From positions 8,556,001 through 8,620,000 of the forward strand of contig NZ_CP042997.1 of the NCBI RefSeq assembly GCF_008087625.1: a stretch of 64,000 bases of DNA, in the 5' to 3' direction. Origin of the DNA: Aquisphaera giovannonii. GTDB lineage: Bacteria > Planctomycetota > Planctomycetia > Isosphaerales > Isosphaeraceae. This document shows, one piece after another, positions 16,201 through 22,476 of this stretch. The notes beneath the pieces are model-generated. The model saw nothing but the letters and a program-made list of their open reading frames with translations, made no database searches and had not been told where the DNA came from. The first letter of the stretch is position 1; the number at the start of each line of letters is the position of its first letter. Both the position numbers and the translations under genes were made by a program.

Positions 16201-17915
16201 CCGCTCAGGAACGGCACCGGACGTTCGGCGTCCAGGTCCCAGAGCGTGAGGCGTGCATCCCGCGTCACCCCGTTCGTGATCGTCTTCGTGATCAAGTGAT
16301 GGCCGCCCGGATGGAACACGATGCCCCCGGGCCAGGTCCCGTCGGCGACGAGGGCCCGCAGCGGCGTGAAGGCACCGCGGCCCCACGTCCGGGCGCGGAT
16401 GGCGTTGACGTCGCGCCGCTCGGGGTCGTCCCGGGCCCGCCGGGCGGCGTTGGCGAACCAGAGCGCGGCCCGCCCGTTGTCGCCCTGGTCGCCGGCCTGG
16501 ATCCCGGTCGTGGCGTACATGTCCACCAGGGTCGCCTCGGCCTCGAGCCGGGCGGCCTGGGCCGCCCGGCTCGCGACGGCCTCGGCCAGGGCCCGCCGCG
16601 CGGCCAGGTCGCGCGCCCTCACCGCCTCGCGCCATTGCCAGAGGATTCCGGCGATCCCCAGGGCGGCGACGAGCAGGATCGCCGCGCTGAGCGCGGCCGG
16701 CGCCGGGTGGCGTCGGCACCACCGCCAGGCCCGCTCGAGCGGGCCGACCGGGCGAGCCGCGATCGGCTCGTCTTCGAGGAAGCGCCGGAGGTCCTCCGCC
16801 AGGGCGTCGGCCGTCGCGTAGCGCCGGGCCGGCTGCTTCTGCAGGCAGGTCATCGCGATCGTCTCGACGTCGCGCGGCAGGCCGGGCACCAGCCGCCGCG
16901 GCGGGACGGGCTCCACGTCCCTGACCTGCTCGATCGTCTCCAGGGCGCTGGCCCCGCGGAACGGCGGGCGGCCGACGATCAGCTCGTAGAGGATCGCCCC
17001 CAGTGCGTGGATGTCGGCCGGCGGGCCGACCTCGCGGATCCTCCCCTGCGCCTGCTCCGGGGCCATGTAGCAGGGCGAACCCATGATCGAATCGGTGGCC
17101 GTCAGGCCCGAGTCTATGCCCGGCGCCTTCGCCAGCCCGAAGTCGGCGATCTTCGGCGTCCCGTCGGCGGCGAGCAGGATGTTGCCCGGCTTCAGGTCGC
17201 GGTGGACGATGCCCGCCCGATGCGCCTCGGCGACGCCGCGGGCCAGCGACGCGACCAGCGAGGCCGCCCGCCGTGCCGGCCAGGGGGTGCCGTCGAGCTG
17301 CCGATCCAGGCTCCCCCCCTCGAGATACTCGAGCTCGAAATAGGGCAGTCCGTCGGCCTCCCCGATGTGCCGGATCTCCACGATCTGGGGGTGATGCAGA
17401 CGCGCGACCGCCTGGGCCTCGATCAGGAAGCGCGAGTAGGCCTCGGGGGCCGCGTGGGCGCCGCCCAGGATCATCTTCAGCGCGCACGGGCGGTCGAGCA
17501 GGACCTGGCGGGCCTGGTACACGACCCCCATGCCCCCGCGACCGAGCTCGCCGATGATCTCATAGCCGGGGATGGCGTTCCGCGCGCAGGGTACCCCCGG
17601 CGGCGGGACGCCGACGCCGCGGGTCAGGGCCCCGGCGTCGGGCAGGTGCACCTCGCTCGCGGCGTGCGTGCTCGTGTTGTCGAGCGAGAGGTCGAGCTCG
17701 ACCTCCCGCCCCGTCGCCCTCCCGCCGCGGCCGACAATCGGCCGTTCCGGGGGACTCTCGCGACCGTCCCGGGCCCTCAGGAGGGCTTCGACCCGCTCGC
17801 GCAGCCCCGGGTCGTCGGCGCACTCGCGTTCGAGGATGGACTCCCGCTCCGCGAGGTCTTCGCACCCGACGACCGACAGGAACAGGCTCTGCACGCGACG
17901 CGGGTCGGGGGGCAT
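13206..17915 (-). CDS. Ser/Thr protein kinase with WD40 repeats and TPR-like C-terminus
   Basis: 1,569 aa. An N-terminal helical module (about 1-50) is followed by a complete kinase domain at about 117-385: GELGRGGMG 122-130, CALK lysine 147, HRDLKPGN 238-245, DFG 258-260 and APEQA 285-289. A single membrane helix lies at about 405-427. Then come many WD40 repeats (about 510-1250), seen as recurrent SPDGR and FSPDG turns and strands ending in R(V/L)WD. The C-terminus (about 1330-1530) has helical repeats resembling TPRs (ADLSEARRWVEAALSRGPELAWNRY). WD40 propellers and TPRs bind proteins, so this is a membrane-bound kinase with a scaffold or sensor region. It lies 72 bp downstream of a small same-strand gene. 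Substrate unknown. Confidence 0.93.
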   Translation of the reverse strand: MPPDPRRVQSLFLSVVGCEDLAERESILERECADDPGLRERVEALLRARDGRESPPERPIVGRGGRATGREVELDLSLDNTSTHAASEVHLPDAGALTRGVGVPPPGVPCARNAIPGYEIIGELGRGGMGVVYQARQVLLDRPCALKMILGGAHAAPEAYSRFLIEAQAVARLHHPQIVEIRHIGEADGLPYFELEYLEGGSLDRQLDGTPWPARRAASLVASLARGVAEAHRAGIVHRDLKPGNILLAADGTPKIADFGLAKAPGIDSGLTATDSIMGSPCYMAPEQAQGRIREVGPPADIHALGAILYELIVGRPPFRGASALETIEQVRDVEPVPPRRLVPGLPRDVETIAMTCLQKQPARRYATADALAEDLRRFLEDEPIAARPVGPLERAWRWCRRHPAPAALSAAILLVAALGIAGILWQWREAVRARDLAARRALAEAVASRAAQAARLEAEATLVDMYATTGIQAGDQGDNGRAALWFANAARRARDDPERRDVNAIRARTWGRGAFTPLRALVADGTWPGGIVFHPGGHHLITKTITNGVTRDARLTLWDLDAERPVPFLSGMDDAPAAAWSPDGHALAVGRAEGDVIVAGFPDGQGAVRTRFPGRIRHLTYSADGRFLAIAGGSTARVWDVRARAFATPRFTHPADVTSLAFHPSGGRLATGCRDQRARLFAVPGDSPRPLWPLMPHLQHESDGVWVRWFCSPPLFVDGGRGLITYDGKEGLTWRDTEAGAKVRTLDVPDLSGRLAEIVPSPDGRHFAAYGRELPATIRIFETAAGRPVGRALEHRNSVFGAAFSPDGRMLLTCSSDNTARLWSVPGGEPLAPPLDLHRPGRVVAFATGGRSLATQDGDLVRLWAPPEAGVPTTFLPLDGDGSFAAISPDGALAIPTGMTYRRVLRSTTVSYVATGRPAGPPLRPGGRIVDAAFSPDGRTVAAATARDGPSEAGQEVVTWDWARGRSGWRASLPSEPRSLSYRRDGRLLAVLCGGGELLVLDPEGRREALRWHAHDGEVAGHWINNGAVRFSPDGRGVLTWGMGNDARVWEADTGRPRYPPLRFRDKCHDLQFSPDGRSIALASYDGSVRVHDLETGAVLVELPAHPDIVYSAAFSPDGRLLVTACRDRMVRAWDWRAGRLACPPFEHAREANAATFTADGRWVISASDDGTARVWDWRTGKPVTPPLAMNGSPMSVVVTPDSRHAVVGGFVDALATLDLTALTSGADPDSLCLGAELLSGRRVHEGGGTVNLSAEEWLERWRAYRRSSPAEPRDATRPRTVAGFAPAAADRAVDVGGDAPEGVQVDPDTLAGRFVEAAEEMTRGRIAEANAGGRALAVLMLRAVDASPDDPSLRHRLALALTLAGDHRGYRRACAQTLRWFSQSEHPLIVEAARSCLVEADAAADLSEARRWVEAALSRGPELAWNRYVAGLAALRAGCYEQAVEFAQSSLDRGAGWGAVPLNHPVLAMAHHRLGHRDEAWRCLERAHGRSGDAAARRRVAYLASSGTWWDRVEFHLLLHQADAMILDAAFPADPFSPRGAKGGRADPREEDGPARREKARTRGIRP

Positions 17916-17987
17916 GGGATGCTCGCGGTGGTTGCGCGTGCCGGCCTGACTCGCAACCGGGGAGGCCCTCAGACGCCCGGCCGGTGA

Positions 17988-18203
17988 TCAGCCGCCGCAC
18001 TCGATGGAGATCCGGGCACGGGCGTAGGTCCACTCGGGGGCGATCCGGACGAGCGAGATGCGCCGGTCGGGGCGTTCACGCCGGTCGAGGACGCAGCGAC
18101 CGCGGTGCGGGGACTGCTCGCGAATGCGAGAGCTCGCGAGGTGGGCCTCGAAGGGCTCACCCGGGCTGAATGCGGGGACGCCGACGGCGGCGTTGATGAT
18201 CAT
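17988..18203 (-). CDS. Small hypothetical protein upstream of the WD40 kinase
   Basis: 71 aa, starting MIINAAVGVPAFSPGEPFEA and ending YARARISIECGG. Third codon positions are nearly all G or C, as in neighbouring genes. The translation is balanced, with two short beta-like ends. The frame stays open 30 codons further upstream, but that part looks random. The start is uncertain and no strong ribosome site is seen. No family is recognised. It may share a transcript with the kinase at 17915, 72 bp downstream. Confidence 0.45.
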   Translation of the reverse strand: MIINAAVGVPAFSPGEPFEAHLASSRIREQSPHRGRCVLDRRERPDRRISLVRIAPEWTYARARISIECGG

Positions 18204-18319
18204 GGGCGGTGGACCGGCTGAGTCTTCGGGTCGGCGACGGCCCGGAACCTGGTCGACTCCCGGGTGAAGGATGGTCCCGGTCGGATCGCTCACCTTGGGT
18301 GCGTCCCCAGCTCAGGAGT

Positions 18320-18640
18320 TTAAGCGAGAGAACGCGCGTTGTCCATCATGAACCCGACCGTGAAGGGGCGGAGGCGGTCGTCGCCGAGGACGATCTTCGG
18401 CCATGGCGTTTCGCGCCGTCGCCGGCCATCCTGCGGCAATATGTCCAGCCTCATGTGGTCGGCCTGCCAGGTGGCGTCGGGGCCGTTCGCTGGTGGACCT
18501 CGCCCGGGCCGAAGGCGTTGGCGTACCCCTGCGTCCCCTCGCGGACGAGCTTCACCTTCGCCCGGCCGCGGCCGCCGCGGGTGGCGATGGCCCTTTCGCG
18601 GGCCACGAGGGCGGCCGAGATGGCGGGTGCCACCGGAAAA
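18320..18640 (-). pseudogene. Relic of a Mu/TnsB-type (rve integrase-core) transposase
   Basis: Two adjacent minus-strand frames together spell a piece of a DDE/integrase-core transposase. The upstream frame (about 18640-18470) reads LVREGTQGYANAFG then VHQRTAPTP, like the segment before the catalytic core. The next frame continues TWQADHMRLDILPQDGRRRR and later PWPKIVLGDDRLRPFTVGFM. WQADHT-x-LDI with PWLTVILDDxSR is the signature of Mu/TnsB-like transposases and contains the first catalytic Asp; here T is M. A frameshift lies near 18470-18490, and a TAA at 18320-18322 ends the fragment, so it cannot make an active enzyme. No terminal inverted repeats were found. Confidence 0.55.
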
Positions 18641-18645
18641 CGCAC

Positions 18646-18679
18646 GGGGCGGCTGCTCTCCGGGAAGAGCAGCCGCCCC
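18646..18679 (-). terminator. Strong stem-loop behind the small gene at 18708
   Basis: A perfect 14-bp stem: GGGGCGGCTGCTCT at 18646-18659 pairs with 18666-18679 around a 6-nt loop. On the minus strand the stem is followed by GTGCGTTTTCC, a weak T-tract. It begins 28 bp after the stop of the gene at 18708-18950, as expected for an intrinsic terminator. Confidence 0.65.
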
Positions 18680-18707
18680 GTAGGATAGTCGCGGGATGAG
18701 GGTGGGC

Positions 18708-18950
18708 TCAGTTCGATTCGACGGACCGGGGGGCCTTCGCGAGTTGATTCACGATGTTCGCGGCGTCGGCCGCGCGCCTGGAGTCCGAGTATTTCGCCAT
18801 CGGTGCGGAGTACGTCTCGTCGCCATAGACGCCGACGACCGTGAAGAGACCGTTCAACTCGCCCGTCTCGGCCCTGGTAAACAAACCCGACCGGATCAGG
18901 GAGGCCAGGTTGGTCTGCCACATCTGGGTTTCGGCCAGCTTCGCAGTCAT
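18708..18950 (-). CDS. Small hypothetical protein (80 aa)
   Basis: 80 aa from the ATG at 18950 (MTAKLAETQMWQTNLASLIR), preceded by GAGG at 6-nt spacing; an ATG at 18962 would add MRLA. The sequence is balanced and helical, with YGDETYSAPMAKYSDSRRAA and ADAANIVNQLAKAP, quite unlike the Arg-rich shadow translations around it. No family is recognised. A strong stem-loop follows it, so it is probably a single-gene transcription unit. It lies next to a transposase relic and uses somewhat more A/T than neighbouring genes. Confidence 0.6.
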   Translation of the reverse strand: MTAKLAETQMWQTNLASLIRSGLFTRAETGELNGLFTVVGVYGDETYSAPMAKYSDSRRAADAANIVNQLAKAPRSVESN

Positions 18951-19633
18951 GGCGAGCCTCATTTTCTTTCTGGGTATCGACCCTCAGACGTCTCGCAACA
19001 CGGGAATCTCGCTCCTCTGCCGGCCGGCGGAACCCGGGACAGCCCGGGCCTTATCGAGAGTCATCGCCGTCCGGTCGTCACCCTGTCCGCGTTCGGATTA
19101 TTCCCGATTAACCACCCTTCGTGTAGACGAGCTTCCGGGCCTCAGGGTTCGCGGGTAACCCGCGAGATGAAGAAGGTTGAATCCTTTATTCAAATGTAGC
19201 CCAGGAGTCGCCCGAAGAAAGAGGTGCTCCGGCGAATTTCCTCCGATCACCGACCCGCAACATCATAGCCCTAAAAGCAAACGGAGCGCCGATTGTCTGA
19301 AAAAAAGATCAGCGCCACGCCGGCCGGCCCCGAAGATTCGGGCCATGCCGCATGACCCGCCCCGCGCCCTCGCCATCCCCGGCCCTAGCCGCCAATCTCC
19401 GGCCCGAAATCCCCGACATAAGTTGCTTTTCGCGTAGCCGTTACGATGAGCCATAGGGCCATCGTCGGGCTCGCCCCCGGGGCCGCCTGCCTCCCGGATC
19501 GCCCCGCCTTTCCACCGCAGGCATCGGAGGGGCGCCCGGGCCGCCTCCGTTGGCCCCCGGCGGGATCTGCAATCCTGCCCGCGAAAGTTGCAACAACTCC
19601 CGGCAGTCTTTGCCCACGATTGCGACCGGCCCC
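18951..19633. other. Non-coding region with short palindromes
   Basis: 683 bp without a supportable gene. The DNA is less GC-rich than average. Two short inverted repeats stand out: CGCGGGT-A-ACCCGCG at 19150-19164 and TTGAAT-CCTTT-ATTCAA at 19177-19193. They lie about 200 bp upstream of the small gene at 18950 and could belong to its control region. No tRNA-like or rRNA-like sequence was seen. Confidence 0.4.
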
Positions 19634-20659
19634 TCAGTCTGCCGTCGAACCTTCTCTCCGCGCGCGGGGCGATGACTCGGAGGCCGCCTCGAGGGCGAGG
19701 GCCAGGGCCCCGTGAACGACGACCTCCTCGCCGAGTGCGGCCGGGACGATGTCGAACGAGCCGCGGAATGGTGCGAAGACCTCCGCGTCCACGAGGCGGC
19801 GGATCGGCGCGAACCAGTGATCCTCGCCGATCAGCGAGACGCCGCCGCCGAGGATGATGCGGCGCGGGGCCAGCAACGCCACGGCCTGCCGCAGGGCGTA
19901 GGCGAGGGCGTGGCGAGCACGGTCCAGGACGGCGTCCGCCAGCGCGTCTCCCTCCCGGGCGGCGGCCGCGACGAGGTCGGCGGTGATCCGCCGAGGATCG
20001 CCCCCGGCGTTTGTCAGGACCACCCAGCTTTCCCCGGAGGCGGCCAGGCGATCGACGGCGACCGTCCGGGCGCGGGCGGCGATGCCCCAGCCGGAGGCGA
20101 TCGCCTCCAGCTCCGCGATCGGCGAGCCGGGGCTCATGACGTCCGGGACCTGGAGATGGCCGATCTCGACAGCCCCTCGCCCGGCCCCCCGATAGATCGC
20201 CCCATCCAGGATGACGGCGCCGCCGATTCCGCTGCCGATGGTCAGGTAGAGGAGCGGGGAGCACCCGACCCCCGCGCCGAGGAGTGCCTCGGCCAGCCCG
20301 GCGGTGTCCGCGTCGTTCTGCACGGCAACGGCCGGGACGTCGAGCTCCTCGCGGACCCAGTCAGCCAGGGGGAAGTCGGCCCAGCCGCCGACCTGGAATG
20401 AGGTCGTCGGGCGCCCCCGGCCCGCATCGACCGGCCCGCCGAAGCCGACGCCCGCGCCGCGGATGTCGCGAGGTGGAACGCCCTCGGCCCCGAGGAGGGC
20501 CCGGTGGGCCTCGCGGATCTGCTCCAGGATGGCCGGCGCGCCGGCGCCGGCGTCGATCGTCCGCCTCTGCAGGGCGGCGAGCCGGCCGTCGCCCCGGCCC
20601 AGCCCGAGCTGGAGCTTCGTCCCGCCGATCTCGATGCCGAGGAGCCAGCCGTCCGCCAT
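19634..20659 (-). CDS. ROK family sugar kinase
   Basis: 341 aa. The phosphate-binding start is IEIGGTKLQLGLG (residues 9-21), with GVGFGGPVD and the adenosine-side motif LTIGSGIGGAVILDG further in, all typical of ROK kinases (glucokinase, N-acetylglucosamine/mannosamine kinase). There is no DNA-binding N-terminus, so it is an enzyme and not a repressor. The family's zinc motif (CxCGxxGCxE) is absent: after EIGHLQV the sequence runs PDVMSPGSPIAELEA without cysteines. Substrate cannot be assigned. It starts 3 bp after the stop of the SIS isomerase gene, so the two are almost certainly translated from one mRNA and probably act on related sugar phosphates. Confidence 0.88.
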   Translation of the reverse strand: MADGWLLGIEIGGTKLQLGLGRGDGRLAALQRRTIDAGAGAPAILEQIREAHRALLGAEGVPPRDIRGAGVGFGGPVDAGRGRPTTSFQVGGWADFPLADWVREELDVPAVAVQNDADTAGLAEALLGAGVGCSPLLYLTIGSGIGGAVILDGAIYRGAGRGAVEIGHLQVPDVMSPGSPIAELEAIASGWGIAARARTVAVDRLAASGESWVVLTNAGGDPRRITADLVAAAAREGDALADAVLDRARHALAYALRQAVALLAPRRIILGGGVSLIGEDHWFAPIRRLVDAEVFAPFRGSFDIVPAALGEEVVVHGALALALEAASESSPRARREGSTAD

Positions 20660-20662
20660 CGG

Positions 20663-21274
20663 TCAGCGCGCCTTCGCGCCGTTGGCCGGGACGGCCTTCT
20701 CCTTGAATCGGCGATGCAGGTCGTCGATCAGCCAGTGGAAGACGACCTGGTGGAGCGACTCCACGATCCCCATGTCGTCCACGGCCGCGTGCAGCCCGTG
20801 ATGGGCCATCTTCCTGAGCTTGCCCCCGCCGAAGCCGGTGATGCCGACCGTGGTCAGGCCATGGGCGTTCGCCCACTCCATGGCGCGGAGGATGTTGGGG
20901 CTGTTGCCCGAGCCCGAGATCGCCAGCAGGAGGTCGCCGGGCGAGGACAGGTTCTTGAGCTGCTCCAGGAAGATCCGGTCGTAGCCCTCGTCGTTGGCCC
21001 AGGCCATGATGCCCGCGGTGTTGTCCGTCAGGCTGAGGACCTTGAGCCGCTTCTGGCCCTCGAAGTCGCAGAGGGTGCACTTGGCCAGGTCCTCGCACAG
21101 GTGCGAGGCGTTCGCGCCCGAGCCGCCGTTGCCGATGATGAAGACGAACCGGCCGGCGTCGTAGGCCTGCTCGATGAGGTCGCTGACCTTCTCGAGCTCG
21201 GCGGTGTCCATCTTCTCGATCTCCTGGCAGACCAGCGCCAGGTAGTCCTTCGCCGACATCGTCGCCCCGATCAT
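20663..21274 (-). CDS. SIS-domain sugar-phosphate isomerase, GmhA-like
   Basis: 203 aa from the ATG at 21274, which has GGGAGGGG at 6-nt spacing. The SIS fold is seen in FIIGNGGSGANASHLCEDLA (about 46-64), AISGSGNSPNIL and the C-terminal ESLHQVVFHWLIDDLH. Placement of Glu in HLCEDL and His in LHQVVFHWL fits the active site of sedoheptulose-7-phosphate isomerase (GmhA), the first step of ADP-heptose synthesis for lipopolysaccharide. No hldE/gmhB genes are in the window, and the partner is a ROK kinase, so another hexose-phosphate substrate is possible. It is in an operon with the ROK gene; the radical SAM gene ends 125 bp upstream. Confidence 0.88.
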   Translation of the reverse strand: MIGATMSAKDYLALVCQEIEKMDTAELEKVSDLIEQAYDAGRFVFIIGNGGSGANASHLCEDLAKCTLCDFEGQKRLKVLSLTDNTAGIMAWANDEGYDRIFLEQLKNLSSPGDLLLAISGSGNSPNILRAMEWANAHGLTTVGITGFGGGKLRKMAHHGLHAAVDDMGIVESLHQVVFHWLIDDLHRRFKEKAVPANGAKAR

Positions 21275-21399
21275 CGTCCACCCCTCCCGGACCGGAAAGC
21301 ATCGTCGTGCATGATGTTGCACGGTCGCTCCGCCCCATCATAGCCGCCCCCGGGCGGGGCGTAAAGCGCGCCCTCGGCCGTGGCCCCGGGCGCGCCACC

Positions 21400-22284
21400 T
21401 CAGCCGCCGAAGACGGCGACCGGCACGGGGATACGCTCGCGGAGCCGGGCCCCGATCCGGCCCAGCTCGGCGGCCTCCAGCGGGCCGACGGACCCCTCGG
21501 CCGGGGGCCTCGCCACGGTGTAGACCTGGACCTCGGCGATCCGCCCTCCGCCCTCCAGGATCTCCTCGAGCCGACGTGCGTAGGCGTCCAGCTCGTCCGG
21601 CGCGGGACCTTCGCCGTCGATCGTCATGAAGAGGCTCTGGATGACGATCGGCCGCCGCAGCGCGGCCCGGCGGAGATTGCCCAGCACGCGGCGGAACGGG
21701 ATGCTGGTCCGCCCGACGCGGCGGTAGAACGCCTCGGTGCCGGCGTCCAGCTTGGCCCAGATCTCGCCCCGGTTTTCATCCAGCGTCGCCAGGGCCTCGG
21801 CGACGGCCGGGCGGTCGAACATCGTCGCGTTCGTGATGAGCACGAGCTTCACCGCGCCCAGGCCGCGACGCCGCTTCAGCTCGGCGACGTCGCGGACGAC
21901 CGGGCCGAAGGCCGGGTACGTGGTCGGCTCCCCGTCGCCCGAAAACGCGATGTCGTTGAGCCGTCGGAGCGGCCCCGGCACGGACGCGAATCGCGGATCC
22001 TCGAAGAGCCGGCCGGTGCGGACCAGCTCCAGGGTCCCATCCAACTCGGCCAGGAGCCGCGGGCGATCGACCTCGCGGACCGCCGGCGCGACGTTGCGAT
22101 CGACCTGGCAGTAGACGCAGTCGAAATTGCAGGCCTTGTCCGGGTTGAGGTTGATGCCGACCGAGATGCCCCGGCTCCGCCGCGAGAGGACCGGGTAGAC
22201 GTAGCGATTCCCCCGGAAGAGACGCGCGTGGTCCCTGTGCGGGGGGAGGGTGCTCTCCTCGGGCGTTCGAGCCGTGGCGTCCAT
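21400..22284 (-). CDS. Radical SAM protein
   Basis: 294 aa. The [4Fe-4S]/SAM cluster motif is ACNFDCVYCQ, with cysteines 52, 56 and 59 in CxxxCxxC spacing. FSGDGEPTTYP is the glycine-rich SAM-binding strand, and LVLITNATM and AKLDAGT complete the half-barrel. The N-terminal YVYPVLSRRSRGISVGINLN plus overall length match the stand-alone radical SAM proteins often found in bacterial genomes (COG0731-like, wyosine-synthesis-related family). The reaction cannot be assigned. It is divergent from the membrane glycosyltransferase (192 bp) and possibly co-transcribed with the SIS-ROK pair downstream. Confidence 0.9.
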   Translation of the reverse strand: MDATARTPEESTLPPHRDHARLFRGNRYVYPVLSRRSRGISVGINLNPDKACNFDCVYCQVDRNVAPAVREVDRPRLLAELDGTLELVRTGRLFEDPRFASVPGPLRRLNDIAFSGDGEPTTYPAFGPVVRDVAELKRRRGLGAVKLVLITNATMFDRPAVAEALATLDENRGEIWAKLDAGTEAFYRRVGRTSIPFRRVLGNLRRAALRRPIVIQSLFMTIDGEGPAPDELDAYARRLEEILEGGGRIAEVQVYTVARPPAEGSVGPLEAAELGRIGARLRERIPVPVAVFGG

Positions 22285-22476
22285 CGCGGGTCCACCAGCA
22301 TGCCAGGGGTCGGGGGCCGGGTCCGGGAAGGGGCGTGGGGCTTTCCGCCCCGCTCCATTATCGCGGCCCGGAGGCCGGCATCGCCAGCGTGGAGGGCCCC
22401 GCGGCGAGGACGCGGGCCGGCGGTTCGGTTAGAATCGGTCGCCGGCTCGGGGCCGAGCGGGAGGTTCGAGCGTCGC

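Noticed and set aside
14178-17987. Plus-strand open frame of 1,269 codons
   Set aside because: It is antisense to the kinase-WD40 protein, with low-complexity Gly/Arg/Pro translation and no domain.
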